Notes: generated from the sequence alone by a model not told the origin. A DNA stretch of 39,824 bases from a virus (IMGVR_UViG_3300045999_009337:1-39824); one strand, 5' to 3'; positions 8,071 to 16,135 are shown, counted from the stretch's first letter. A program made the numbers and translations.

Positions 8071-8265
8071 TTAGTACATCCTTTGTTTGAGTCTAGCGCC
8101 AGTCCGGTATTTCCTTGATTTGGGTGGCGAACTGAGGAGAGCGGCGTGGTAAACCTCGGCGCCTTGCATTTCTAGTTCGGCTTGGGCTTCGAGGTGTTTG
8201 TCGTAGGGAACGTCAACGTAGGAACGCGTTTTATCATGTAGTACGAAAAGACGGACGGTTCCCAT
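8071..8265 (-). CDS. Small protein of the capsid/connector block, unknown function
   Basis: A 64-residue protein reading MGTVRLFVLHDKTRSYVDVP onward, with an acidic/Gln middle and a basic C terminus (KSRKYRTGARLKQRMY). Its ATG at 8265 overlaps, on the opposite strand, the ATG of the gene at 8264 (sequence CATG), so the two genes diverge from a shared tetranucleotide. A longer start at 8379 would run through the opposite gene and is less likely. Three bases separate it from the connector gene downstream. I do not recognise the family. Confidence 0.6.
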   Translation of the reverse strand: MGTVRLFVLHDKTRSYVDVPYDKHLEAQAELEMQGAEVYHAALLSSPPKSRKYRTGARLKQRMY

Positions 8266-8539
8266 GCCTGCTCGCAAAACTGCCAACACTGAATTCAGTG
8301 TAGAAACGCCTGTGGTTTCAGCCACTCCAGGGGCTGTGGTGCGCTCTCTTGAAGTTGTTGCTGAGGCGATTCGTGCCAAGGTTGCTGCTGGTGAAGATGC
8401 TGAGGCGATCCAGCAGGAACTTGCTGTGAGTCCTCATGTTTTTCGTGAGCTGTTGACCCACTCGTACAAGATGGTGGGGCGGGCTCCTGAGGTGTTTGAG
8501 TATCAGGAGAAGATGCGGATTGGTGAGATTGAAGGTTGA
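8264..8539 (+). CDS. Small plus-strand protein embedded in the minus-strand structural block
   Basis: A 91-residue protein beginning MPARKTANTEFSVETPVVSA. It then has helical, charged sequence (VVAEAIRAKVAAGEDAEAIQ) and a second part, PHVFRELLTHSYKMVGRAPE. Codon use is regular and it is followed 12 bases later by an intrinsic terminator readable in this direction, which supports a real transcript. The start overlaps the start of the divergent minus gene. The layout may fit a small DNA-binding protein, but no helix-turn-helix can be assigned. Function unknown. Confidence 0.55.
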   Translation: MPARKTANTEFSVETPVVSATPGAVVRSLEVVAEAIRAKVAAGEDAEAIQQELAVSPHVFRELLTHSYKMVGRAPEVFEYQEKMRIGEIEG

Positions 8540-8550
8540 GTAGGTAAAAG

Positions 8551-8578
8551 AAAAGGCCCCCGAGTTGGGGGCCTTTTT
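8551..8578. terminator. Bidirectional intrinsic terminator
   Basis: AAAAGGCCCCC and GGGGGCCTTTT pair over 11 bp with a 5-base loop and flanking A/T runs, so it works for both strands. It separates the convergent plus gene (8264-8539) and the major capsid gene (8597-9703, minus). It should limit readthrough from the capsid gene into the connectors. Confidence 0.9.
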
Positions 8579-8596
8579 GTTGGCTGTACTGATGAA

Positions 8597-9703
8597 TCAG
8601 TAAGCGGTAGTGTCGAAGGGGGTGTTCACGAGCAAGCGGCAGATGGGCACTTGCTTGGCAGCGCTGTAGACCAGGCTCCAGGAAGCGGTGTCGGCCAGGT
8701 TGCCGGTGGTGGCAGCGTTGGTCGGGTTGTCGCCGGCCACGTTCCACTTGGTGCCGGTCACGTGGTAACCGTAGTGGTAATCCACGGCCAGGATGTCCTG
8801 CATGGACAGGATGTTGCGGTCTGCGCCGAGGCGGAGATCCTGCTGAATTCCTTCGGAAACGACGCCCGACTTGAACAGGTAGACGGGATACTTCACCGCG
8901 TGGGTGGAGGTACCGCCGGTCAGGTAGGTCAGTTGGTCGTCGATCACCACGCGGAGACCGGCGAAGGTCGCCACTTCGGTTTGGGTCACGCCCACACCGC
9001 CGCCGCCCCAGACCACGGCACCGCCGGTAGACAGTGCGGAGGTGCTGAAGGTCAGCATCCCGACTTGCTGGAGGTAGTACGCCACGTTGGAGTGCATGGC
9101 GATAGCGTCGAGTTCGTCACCGCGCTCACCCAGCTTGGCCTTGGCGGCCACAACGTTTGCCACGTTGATGAAGTTGGCCTCGGTCATCGAACCGGGGACG
9201 CCAGCAAACGATTTGTTCGTCTGGTTGGCACCCAGTACGCCGGCGCCGGAGATGCCGCCGAACAGACCCAGCAGTTGGGCTGCCAGGGTGGCGGTCTTCA
9301 GCTTGTTGATGGCGGCGGTCAGCTGGTTGCGGACGTGAGCCAGAGGATCGGCGCCAGAGCCCAGCTTGCTGAGGTCGTCAGCGGCGTAGGCGAAGCCACG
9401 GTGGAGCAGGGTCATGATCTGCTCGTCGGCAGTCACGTTCTGCGCGGTCAGATAACCCAGGCCACCGTTCCAGCTGGAGGTGGAGAGGATCTGGGTTTCG
9501 GTGGGGGCGATGGGATCAAAGAAAGGCACGCGCACGCGGGTGCCGCCGGCACGAGCATCAAGGGCAGCGTTGCGCTGGATAATGCCGCTCTGCACCCACT
9601 TCGATTGCTCGAAGATGCCCTCAGCGGTGTACTGAAGGAACTCGGGGCGAGTTACGAGGTTCGAGAGAAAAGTTCCCCCGAAGTTGCTGTTAGAAGCAGA
9701 CAT
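8597..9703 (-). CDS. Major capsid protein
   Basis: A 368-residue protein beginning MSASNSNFGGTFLSNLVTRP. A TGGAG Shine-Dalgarno lies about 10 bases upstream. Features seen: RVPFFDPIAPTETQILST, then GFAYAADDLSKLGSGADPLA, then DELDAIAMHSNVAYYLQQVG and, near the end, DRNILSMQDILAVDYHYGYH. These match the coat-protein family found next to scaffold and portal genes in many siphophages. The presumed HK97-like fold is inference. Its own terminator downstream and the scaffold directly upstream support the call. Confidence 0.9.
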   Translation of the reverse strand: MSASNSNFGGTFLSNLVTRPEFLQYTAEGIFEQSKWVQSGIIQRNAALDARAGGTRVRVPFFDPIAPTETQILSTSSWNGGLGYLTAQNVTADEQIMTLLHRGFAYAADDLSKLGSGADPLAHVRNQLTAAINKLKTATLAAQLLGLFGGISGAGVLGANQTNKSFAGVPGSMTEANFINVANVVAAKAKLGERGDELDAIAMHSNVAYYLQQVGMLTFSTSALSTGGAVVWGGGGVGVTQTEVATFAGLRVVIDDQLTYLTGGTSTHAVKYPVYLFKSGVVSEGIQQDLRLGADRNILSMQDILAVDYHYGYHVTGTKWNVAGDNPTNAATTGNLADTASWSLVYSAAKQVPICRLLVNTPFDTTAY

Positions 9704-9749
9704 TGGTTAGCTCCAGTGGAGTCAAGGTTGGGGAGGTGCCCCACAGGGG

Positions 9750-10457
9750 CTAGAGACCGGCTTCTGCTTTCAACAACCGGGCTTTGTCGGGGTCGCTGGC
9801 AAACATCATCATTTGCTGAGTGACGTTCCAGCCGTCCTTAGACCAGGGGTTGGCTTGACCGGGTAGGGCGGTTGTACGGGCACTACCCGTAACACCCATT
9901 CCAGCGCGGTTCGTAGCTGCGAAATGATGCTCGTAACCGCTGCCGGGGTTTTTCAAGTTGGCGATGTACTCACCAACTGGAACTTCGACGCCGCCGACAA
10001 CAGCCACAGGCTGTCCTTCTTTGGCACGTAAGTTCTCCTGCAATAAACGATACAGCTGATCGGGTGCCAGTGCACCAGCCTGTGAGAGTTGTGCGATGGC
10101 CGCAGATTTGACTTGCTCTTGAGTGAATCCTTGGCGAATGTTCTCTACTTCGGATTCTTTTGCGGCGAGTTGTTGCTTGAGTTCAGCGACAGTGGTTTGC
10201 GCTTCTTCCCAGAGCGTTTTGTATTCGCCGGACTCGGCAAGTTTTGCGGTTTTGGCTTGTTCTTGCGCAAGGCGGACGTCCTCCAGTTGTTTCTGGAGGG
10301 TTTCGCGGTTTTCGCGGTCCTTGCGGCGTTCGGCGATTAGTTCTTGGTTTTTCGCACGAAGCGCTTCGAGTTGGGCGGCCAGATCCAGGCTGTCAGCCAC
10401 AGGCTGAGGCGCACCAGTCTCCACAGGAGTTACTGGGGCTTGCTGTTCTTCGGGCAC
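9750..10457 (-). CDS. Capsid scaffolding protein
   Basis: A 235-residue protein from a GTG start. After an acidic, Pro-rich N terminus, residues about 25-115 form a long charged coiled coil (LEALRAKNQELIAERRKDRE). A Gly/Pro-rich C-terminal part follows, ending DKARLLKAEAGL. This composition and its place between portal and capsid genes are typical of scaffolds, which guide procapsid assembly and leave the head before or during packaging. No protease motif is seen. Confidence 0.85.
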   Translation of the reverse strand: MPEEQQAPVTPVETGAPQPVADSLDLAAQLEALRAKNQELIAERRKDRENRETLQKQLEDVRLAQEQAKTAKLAESGEYKTLWEEAQTTVAELKQQLAAKESEVENIRQGFTQEQVKSAAIAQLSQAGALAPDQLYRLLQENLRAKEGQPVAVVGGVEVPVGEYIANLKNPGSGYEHHFAATNRAGMGVTGSARTTALPGQANPWSKDGWNVTQQMMMFASDPDKARLLKAEAGL

Positions 10458-10492
10458 GGTTGTGTATTACTTGGACACTTGTACTTTAGCAG

Positions 10493-11938
10493 TTAAGAGT
10501 TAAGTTCCTCTTCGCGCTCGTCCATGTCTTCCTCGCCGGCGTTCTCGGCGGCCTCGGGTAAGGCGAGCGCGTTTTCGGTGGAGGCTTCCAGTTCGTCTTC
10601 AATGTTGATGTTGTCGGGAAGGATTTCGCCGCGACGAAGGACTTCCAGCAGCATCGCGTCGCTGATCTTGCCCATTTGGTTGAGCTGGGCGAGGACCGAG
10701 ACGTCTTGGCCGATAAGGCGGTAGTAGTCGAAGTCGCGGTCGATGGTGATTTCGGGTGGTTCGATGCCGACGTATTGGGCGGCAAAGGCAAAGGCTTGGT
10801 TGAGGGCGCTCTCCAGTTCTTGGCTGATGATCGAGAGTACGCTGTTGCTCTGCGCTTGGTCGATGCGTTTGGCCTCGGCAGATTCGGCGACAAACTTTTG
10901 GCCGAAGAGTTTGGTGACGCCAAGCGTGGACATTTGACCCTCCAGTGACTGGAGTTCTTGCATTTGGGCGTCAAAACTGGTGGCGTCGGCCTGGACGTAG
11001 TACGCCTTGTTGCCCGGTTGCATGGCAATGGCGTAGTTGACGCCCATCGTTGCGCTGCCCGTGGTGTCGTCCCAGCCCTCAAGGACGAGGGTGGGCATTG
11101 CGGCGATGTGGAGCGCGTGGATTAAATCGGCTTGGCGTTGGTAGTGCGTGATATTGAGGTTGGCAATGTCCAGCAACGGGGGTTGGGAGATCAACGCACC
11201 ACGCCGGTTGCTGTAGATGGGGACGAGGGGGATTTCGTCGAGGCTGTAGCCGCCGGTTTCGTCGAGGCTGACGGTTTCAGTGCTGCGACCCAGTGTGTAG
11301 AGGTCGTAGCGGCCGGGGTAGATGACGCGCATTTCTTCGACCTGTTCTTCGCCAAACTCGTTCAGAGGGCGGACGTCGTAGTCGTGGATGCGGACTTGGA
11401 GTAGGCGGTTGGTGACGGGTTCCTTGCGCCAGCCCCAGATTTGGGGGGCGTCGACGTGCACGAAGTAGGGGCGGCGGCCTTGGGCGCGTTCCTCAGCAAG
11501 GTTGCGTGCGCCCATTGCTGCGGGGTAGTCCACCAGGATTGCGCTGTGGCCATAGGTAAGACTGCTTACCAACGCGCGGCGGGCGTATTCGTTGATGTTC
11601 GAGCCAATGCCGTCAATGTTCTGGATCAGTTCCAGCCAGTAGGGGTCGCCTTCGACGTGGATGGGTTTGCGCAGGATGGCACCAGCGGCAGTTTCGATCA
11701 GGCGGCTGGTGTAGGGGCTGAGGACGCTGCGGTCGACGCGGGTTTGGTAGGCGTCGTCGTCTTCGCGGGGTTCTTGGGGGAGATATGTCTCTGACATATC
11801 CCGGATGTAGTTGGTGCCGTGGGTTACGGCGGCCATGACGCTCCAGTCGGGCATCATGCCGATGACGTCCAGGCTGCGGACGAACGGGGATTCGCTGACT
11901 ACAGCTCCAGTTGGGGGGATGTTGGCGCTGTAGACCAC
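10493..11938 (-). CDS. Portal protein (DUF4055-type)
   Basis: A 481-residue protein starting at GTG 11938 with AGGAG seven bases upstream. It contains YLPQEPREDDDAYQTRVDRS, DPYWLELIQNIDGIGSNINE and YGHSAILVDYPA. The C terminus is strongly acidic (ENAGEEDMDEREEELNS). This is the pattern of DUF4055 portals, which form the ring at the DNA entry vertex and dock the terminase. Its length is normal for the group. The gene lies between the structural/terminase genes and the scaffold. Confidence 0.85.
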   Translation of the reverse strand: MVYSANIPPTGAVVSESPFVRSLDVIGMMPDWSVMAAVTHGTNYIRDMSETYLPQEPREDDDAYQTRVDRSVLSPYTSRLIETAAGAILRKPIHVEGDPYWLELIQNIDGIGSNINEYARRALVSSLTYGHSAILVDYPAAMGARNLAEERAQGRRPYFVHVDAPQIWGWRKEPVTNRLLQVRIHDYDVRPLNEFGEEQVEEMRVIYPGRYDLYTLGRSTETVSLDETGGYSLDEIPLVPIYSNRRGALISQPPLLDIANLNITHYQRQADLIHALHIAAMPTLVLEGWDDTTGSATMGVNYAIAMQPGNKAYYVQADATSFDAQMQELQSLEGQMSTLGVTKLFGQKFVAESAEAKRIDQAQSNSVLSIISQELESALNQAFAFAAQYVGIEPPEITIDRDFDYYRLIGQDVSVLAQLNQMGKISDAMLLEVLRRGEILPDNINIEDELEASTENALALPEAAENAGEEDMDEREEELNS

Positions 11939-11973
11939 GGCTTGACTCCTACTTTGTACTTATTTTGGCAGGT

Positions 11974-12171
11974 TTAGTCGTCATCTTCCTCTTCATCGTC
12001 GGGATCGCTGATGGGCACCAGCACTTCGACGCCCTGGGCCAGCATGGTGACAAAACCGCCGAGGATTTCGGGGTTTTGGGGTGATTTGAATACGAAGGTG
12101 GCGTGCGTGAGGCCGTCCTCAGCGTCGATTTCGATGTGGACGCAGCCGCCGTTAACTGTTTGGATAGCCAT
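11974..12171 (-). CDS. Small acidic protein, unknown
   Basis: A 65-residue protein (MAIQTVNGGCVHIEIDAEDG) ending in an almost purely acidic tail (SDPDDEEEDDD). Its start shares one base with the stop region of the structural gene upstream, so it is translated in that unit. It could be a small virion or assembly factor. I do not recognise the family. Confidence 0.65.
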   Translation of the reverse strand: MAIQTVNGGCVHIEIDAEDGLTHATFVFKSPQNPEILGGFVTMLAQGVEVLVPISDPDDEEEDDD

Positions 12172-13439
12172 TAGCGACTGATTTCCTCCCAGTCCATGGA
12201 TGCGTGCACATTAGAAGTTGCGACGCTTGCTGCCACCAGCAGACTTAATTCGTAGGGTGTGGATGTAAGGCCATCACGTTCCAGTTGGAATTTGAAAAGG
12301 GCTTCTTTGAGAATGTCGACTGATGTGGTGCTCTGGTTGGTAGAGCTGAAATAGCCTTCGGCTAGGACGCGGCCACCGGTTGTTGCGGTGCCGGTCAGGT
12401 TGTATTCGACGCTGGAGTTGGTTCCTGCGCTAGTCCAGGTGCCGCCGGTGGTTGCGGCGGAGGCGACTACGCGCCAGGTGTAGTTGGCGTTGGCGGTAGC
12501 TGCCATGATTGATATGGCGGTAAGGATGACGATTGCATCAAGACGGGCGGACTTAAGGCGTAAAGAAATGACTGGGTAATAAGTGCCAGCGGTTGTGAGG
12601 GCGTGCGGAGATGTGATGGTGGTGCCGATGGCTTGTTGGAGGCCGCGAAGTTCGTAGCCGCCTTCGGAAAGAACAGTTGAGCAGACCTGTTTGAGGGTGC
12701 TAGTGCTTGCGGTGGCAGCGGTATTTGTTATTTCGTAGCGGAGAGGAAGTGATGCGGTTGTGATGTAAGTTCCGGTGATGATGTTGGCGTGGTGGAAGGA
12801 GTGGCAGTGGATGAATTTGCCGTTAATGACGAAACCGAGGCGGACGGTGCCGAGGCCGAGCCACTCAATGTCCATCCATAGAATTTGTGATTTTGTTATG
12901 TCAAGTGTGAGGTTGGAGGGGCCGGTGCCATCTAAGGGGTCGATGTTCCAGTTGGCTTTGGCGACGCGGGTTTCGACTATCGAGCCGGTGGAGGAGCTGC
13001 GTTCGACGAAGTTGAGGTCGTTGTTGGCTAGCTCTAGGTACATGCCGTTGCTAACGCCGTAGTAGCCGACGCGCTGGCGGAGGCCGGTTTTGGCGGCGGC
13101 CATCGTAAATGTCGACATCACCAGCAGGGATTTGCCCGGCTGGTACGAGAAGCACTTGGTGGTTTCGCGGATGACCTCGGAGCCGGAGGCGGTGGTTACG
13201 GCGAGGTTGACGAGGCCGGCGTTGGTGTCAAATGTTGAGCTGCCTCCGTTTGCTGTGGAGGTTGCCCACAACCCGTTATCGCTATAGCGGTGACTGGAAT
13301 CGAAGAGGGTTAGCGGGGCTGATGTGCGGATGCGGCCGAAGGCGTCGGTTGCTCCAACAGAAGCAGCCGCGCCTCCGCCGCTGGCTGTGCCGAGTCCGTA
13401 GGAGGTGGTAATAGAGGAGTTATGTAGTAGGTAAGACAT
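12171..13439 (-). CDS. Virion structural protein (AFGR-type, likely capsid fibre or decoration)
   Basis: A 422-residue, Ser/Thr/Ala/Gly-rich, beta-type protein. Near residue 33 it has DAFGRIRTSAPLTLFDSSHR followed by YSDNGLWATST. This signature is widespread in marine and freshwater phage structural proteins. The middle part (LTLDITKSQILWMDIEWLGL, then GFVINGKFIHCHSFHHANII) looks like a jelly-roll domain. Near the C terminus is the segment YTWRVVASAATTGGTWTSAG. Its place between terminase and portal suggests a head-associated rather than a tail fibre. The exact role is inferred. Confidence 0.7.
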   Translation of the reverse strand: MSYLLHNSSITTSYGLGTASGGGAAASVGATDAFGRIRTSAPLTLFDSSHRYSDNGLWATSTANGGSSTFDTNAGLVNLAVTTASGSEVIRETTKCFSYQPGKSLLVMSTFTMAAAKTGLRQRVGYYGVSNGMYLELANNDLNFVERSSSTGSIVETRVAKANWNIDPLDGTGPSNLTLDITKSQILWMDIEWLGLGTVRLGFVINGKFIHCHSFHHANIITGTYITTASLPLRYEITNTAATASTSTLKQVCSTVLSEGGYELRGLQQAIGTTITSPHALTTAGTYYPVISLRLKSARLDAIVILTAISIMAATANANYTWRVVASAATTGGTWTSAGTNSSVEYNLTGTATTGGRVLAEGYFSSTNQSTTSVDILKEALFKFQLERDGLTSTPYELSLLVAASVATSNVHASMDWEEISR

Positions 13440-13447
13440 GAGGGAGG

Positions 13448-13633
13448 TTACTTTTTACCTTTTTTGGTGGGTTTTTTGGTCATGCCGGCCTCGGACATTG
13501 CGATGGCGATGGCTTGCTTGCGGGATTTCACTACGGGACCTTTTTTGCTGCCCGAGTGGAGTTCGCCTTTGCCGTATTCGCGCATCACCTTGGAGACTTT
13601 TTTCTGGGCGGCGGTCTTCTTTTTGGCGGCCAT
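13448..13633 (-). CDS. Small basic protein, DUF6496-like
   Basis: A 61-residue protein with about one third Lys/Arg: MAAKKKTAAQKKVSKVMREY, then GKGELHSGSKKGPVVKSRKQ and AIAIAMSEAGM. The order 'VM-x-E-[YF]-GxGxLxSGS ... VxSRKQAIAIAxSEAG' fits the DUF6496 small-protein family. TGGAG lies about six bases before its ATG. It sits between terL and the structural gene. A role in binding nucleic acid is plausible from charge but unproven. Confidence 0.75.
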   Translation of the reverse strand: MAAKKKTAAQKKVSKVMREYGKGELHSGSKKGPVVKSRKQAIAIAMSEAGMTKKPTKKGKK

Positions 13634-13651
13634 TACGCTCCAGAAGGGCTA

Positions 13652-14902
13652 TTACCACACACGATAGTTGGTCTTACCAAGGTTCTCGGGTTTGGCAAGG
13701 TTGAAGGTTTGGAGGCAGAGGTAGCCCAAGGCGTCGAAAGCGTGGTCTACGCCAAGGTTTTTGTTGGGGAGGCCGGTGCCAGGGGCGTAGGTCAAGGTGC
13801 GGAGGGATTTGATTAGTTCTTTGCACTTGGGGTGGATGAAGAGGCGGCGCGTTCCAGTCGCATCGAGCAGGGCGGTGTTGACGCAGGTGATCTTGTCGCG
13901 GATTTTCCAGGGGTTGCGCGGGCTGGATACCGTGAAGCCAGACTTGCGCAGGATGTTGTGGTCCGTCGCACCAACGCCGCTGGTTTTGCGGGCGCCGCCT
14001 GTGGGGTCTGGGCAGGCGATTATTCGGCGTTCGACGCCGTAGCGGGATTGGATTTCTTCGCAGAGGTCCCAGGTGGTGGCGCCGCCGGTCATGATGATTT
14101 CGTCGAAGACCCAGAGCACGTCGCCCTTTTTGACCGCGCAGACCGCGCTCATTGGATCGACGTTGAAATCGACGCCGATCAGCAGTGGGAGGACGGGGAG
14201 ATCTTGGACGCTTTTCTCGATGTTTTCGTCGCTGAAGCTGATGGCGACTAGACCGCTCAGGTTTTCGAAGCTCGCCTCAAACTCCTGGCGGAAGGTGCGG
14301 GGGTCGAGTTGGGCACGAGCAGCTTCAATTTCTTCTGGGGGGACGTTATCGCCGTCAATCGTCGTGAATTGCCAGCGGCTCCAGTCGTTGTCGCCTTCCT
14401 CGCAGTAACACCAGAGGTCATAAAACCAGCTAGCTGTGCCATCTGGGGTGGAGATGAACAGTGCCCAGCCTTGTTTGTCGGCTAAAGCTGGGCGGATCAC
14501 CTCGAACCAGACTTCGCTGTCCATGAAGGCGGCTTCGTCGAGTACCACGCCAGCCAAACTGCGGCCTCGTAGGGCCATGGCGTTCTCAGTGCCCTTCAGT
14601 TCGATTGTCGAGCCGTTCACTAGCTCGATCTTGAGGTCGGTTTCGTTTTTGCTCTTGATCCAGGCTTTCGGGACTAGCTTTTTTAGGACTTTCCAGGCGA
14701 TGTCCTTCGCCATCCGGTATGTAGGGGCCGCGTAAAAAAAGGTTTCGCCCGGCCTTTCGATCGCCCCACGCAATAATTCGATGCATGAGAGGTAACTTTT
14801 GCCGAATCGGCGGCCAGCTACCAGCACTCTGAAGCGTTTGCGGCTGCTGAAGACCTGACCCTGGGCGTAACGAAGGGTGAGTGCTCCAGCAGATTCGGGC
14901 AT
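13652..14902 (-). CDS. terL: Terminase large subunit
   Basis: A 416-residue packaging motor. The Walker A-like P-loop GRRFGKS is at residues 30-36 and Walker B VVLDEAAF near 117-124. The nuclease domain begins around LIGVDFNVDP (near 243-252), giving the first acidic metal ligand, and ends with GVDHAFDALGYL near 383-394, giving the last. All are in the order expected for phage terminases. It cuts concatemers and pumps DNA through the portal. Downstream on the same strand come the structural genes. The upstream 120 bases hold repeats that could be terminase sites. Confidence 0.95.
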   Translation of the reverse strand: MPESAGALTLRYAQGQVFSSRKRFRVLVAGRRFGKSYLSCIELLRGAIERPGETFFYAAPTYRMAKDIAWKVLKKLVPKAWIKSKNETDLKIELVNGSTIELKGTENAMALRGRSLAGVVLDEAAFMDSEVWFEVIRPALADKQGWALFISTPDGTASWFYDLWCYCEEGDNDWSRWQFTTIDGDNVPPEEIEAARAQLDPRTFRQEFEASFENLSGLVAISFSDENIEKSVQDLPVLPLLIGVDFNVDPMSAVCAVKKGDVLWVFDEIIMTGGATTWDLCEEIQSRYGVERRIIACPDPTGGARKTSGVGATDHNILRKSGFTVSSPRNPWKIRDKITCVNTALLDATGTRRLFIHPKCKELIKSLRTLTYAPGTGLPNKNLGVDHAFDALGYLCLQTFNLAKPENLGKTNYRVW

Positions 14903-15021
14903 TTTTATGTAGGAGGGTACCTTCTAGGGTATTACAGGAATTGAACCCCTGCCCCCGGTGTGTAACAGAGGAAGGAATTGAGGATAAGTCAGTAGGTTCC
15001 CTGGGGGCTGTAACCGCCACG
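14903..15021 (-). promoter_or_regulatory. terL leader: direct repeats and a tRNA T-arm-like stem-loop
   Basis: This 119-base stretch without a gene holds a 9-base direct repeat AGGAATTGA (plus-strand 14936-14944 and 14973-14981). On the minus strand it also holds CAGGGGTTCAATTCCTG, which folds like a tRNA T arm (loop with TTCAA). No matching acceptor or D arm is found, so it is not an intact tRNA. Proximity to terL makes a packaging or terminase-binding role possible. Confidence 0.3.
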
Positions 15022-15046
15022 AAAAAGCCGGAGGTCACCCCCCGGC
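15022..15046 (-). terminator. Intrinsic terminator (minus)
   Basis: On the minus strand GCCGG pairs with CCGGC, extended by two GC pairs past a mismatch, followed by five T. It follows the small membrane protein gene at 15057-15209 and precedes terL, separating the terS unit from terL. Confidence 0.6.
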
Positions 15047-15056
15047 GTGTTGTGTA

Positions 15057-15209
15057 CTAGAGTAGTGCCCACGCGGTGAGCACGGCGAGAACGGCCCAGA
15101 GGATCCGTTGCTGTTGCTGTAGGCGGCTGATGGTAGCGGCCTGGTGGTCGGTTAGCTCCAGCGCGGCGGAGATGATCTCGGGCTTACTGGCGCGTTCGGT
15201 GATGTTCAC
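15057..15209 (-). CDS. Small membrane protein, unknown
   Basis: A 50-residue protein from a GTG start five bases after the upstream stop. The N-terminal part is polar (NITERASKPEIISAALELTD) and has a Gln-rich helix (SRLQQQQR). The C terminus is one hydrophobic membrane segment (ILWAVLAVLTAWALL). It lies in the terS unit. It may be a tail-anchored membrane protein; no family is recognised. Confidence 0.55.
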   Translation of the reverse strand: MNITERASKPEIISAALELTDHQAATISRLQQQQRILWAVLAVLTAWALL

Positions 15210-15213
15210 TGCG

Positions 15214-15390
15214 TCAGGCTCCCAGCTGGCGAGCTAGGCGCACGAGGCGCCAGAGTTCGGACATGTCTTCGGCACCACGTGTCGTGCCACGGCAGATACG
15301 ATCAGCAAGCGCGGCAACATCACGGCTGAGATCGGCTTGCGTTTTGGCGGTTGTGAGCCAATCGCGGTTGCTGGTTTCGAGTGTAGTCAT
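15214..15390 (-). CDS. Small protein, unknown
   Basis: A 58-residue protein started at ATG 15390 (MTTLETSNRDWLTTAKTQAD), with AAGGGA upstream. It has an Arg-rich C-terminal helix (DMSELWRLVRLARQLGA). A longer reading from 15462 exists, but its first 24 residues look non-coding. It lies five bases before the next small gene. No family is recognised. Confidence 0.5.
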   Translation of the reverse strand: MTTLETSNRDWLTTAKTQADLSRDVAALADRICRGTTRGAEDMSELWRLVRLARQLGA

Positions 15391-15489
15391 GGGATGGTTT
15401 CCCTTGGGACCCCCATAGTGTAGCACAGTGGAAGCCGTACCGCGAGGGATAGTGTCACACATTGTAATATTACAGAATGTGACAGCTGC

Positions 15490-15633
15490 CTAGCGGCCGA
15501 GCACCAACAGCCGGCATTCTGCCGGGCCGCGGCCTGTAGCCTCACAGCGTGCCAGCTGGCGGCTGTTGTCGGCACCCATAGCGAGGACGCCAGCGCCGAT
15601 CAGTAGGACGGCGAATAGGTGAATGCGGAGCAT
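15490..15633 (-). CDS. Small secreted or membrane-anchored protein with two Cys
   Basis: A 47-residue protein. It begins with a signal-like segment (MLRIHLFAVLLIGAGVLAMG) and continues with ADNSRQLARCEATGRGPAEC and a short basic end. The two Cys, 10 residues apart, could form a disulfide outside the cytoplasm. The longer frame from 15771 overlaps terS and is not favoured. Function unknown. Confidence 0.5.
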   Translation of the reverse strand: MLRIHLFAVLLIGAGVLAMGADNSRQLARCEATGRGPAECRLLVLGR

Positions 15634-15685
15634 GGGAAGCTTGATTGGCTTTCGCCTCCCATTGTCGCACACTATCGGCCAGCGG

Positions 15686-16135
15686 TCAACCCTGGCGCTT
15701 GTCTTCGACCGTGATATTGAGCGTGGGGGCAGCTTGCGCCGCTTGCTCCTCTGATAGCTCGCCAGCAGCACGACCCAAGGAATCGAGGATGTGGCAGGCG
15801 ACTTGATAATTGCCCTTGCGCACCGCTCTGCGCAGCAGTGCCAAGCGGTTTGCGGTAACGATGTTCAACATTTCCTCACGATCCGCGGATCGCTCCTCTC
15901 GCAGAAGCACCATGGCTTTTGCGAGATCATCGTGAGCGGTGCGAATACTGACATTGAACTTAGAAGCGATAAGTTCAGCGTTAGCACGCCGGGTATTTCC
16001 CTCCAGCAGCAAGCTGTAGGCGTAGTTCACTCGCTCCTCGATTCGAGCCTGGGAGCTAGGTCCACCACGCCAGCGCTTTGACTCATCGTTGGCCACGCTG
16101 GTTTTCTTTACATCTTGGGCCTCAGATTCGGGCAC
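15686..16135 (-). CDS. terS: Terminase small subunit
   Basis: A 149-residue protein from GTG 16135. After a charged N terminus, residues about 45-75 form a helix-turn-helix (ANAELIASKFNVSIRTAHDD). A Leu/Arg-rich helical middle follows (NRLALLRRAVRKGNYQVACH), then a short acidic/basic tail. DNA binding plus an oligomerising helix is the layout of small terminase subunits, which recognise the packaging site. It is 0.8 kb upstream of terL on the same strand. The match is by layout more than by close sequence. Confidence 0.7.
   Translation of the reverse strand: MPESEAQDVKKTSVANDESKRWRGGPSSQARIEERVNYAYSLLLEGNTRRANAELIASKFNVSIRTAHDDLAKAMVLLREERSADREEMLNIVTANRLALLRRAVRKGNYQVACHILDSLGRAAGELSEEQAAQAAPTLNITVEDKRQG

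Noticed and set aside
8585-8630. CTGATGA near 8588 as a hammerhead ribozyme core
   Set aside because: The matching GAAA core strand and the three stems are not found; CTGATGAATCAG is just a short palindrome.
8651-9823. Long plus-strand open frame (390 codons) antisense to the major capsid gene
   Set aside because: Gly/Val/His-rich low-quality composition, no ribosome site, and it mirrors the G/C-rich third positions of a clear capsid gene. It is a shadow frame.
14920-14990. Possible tRNA on the minus strand
   Set aside because: A T-arm-like stem-loop is present, but no acceptor stem complementary to the 3' side, no D arm and only a poor anticodon stem can be built.
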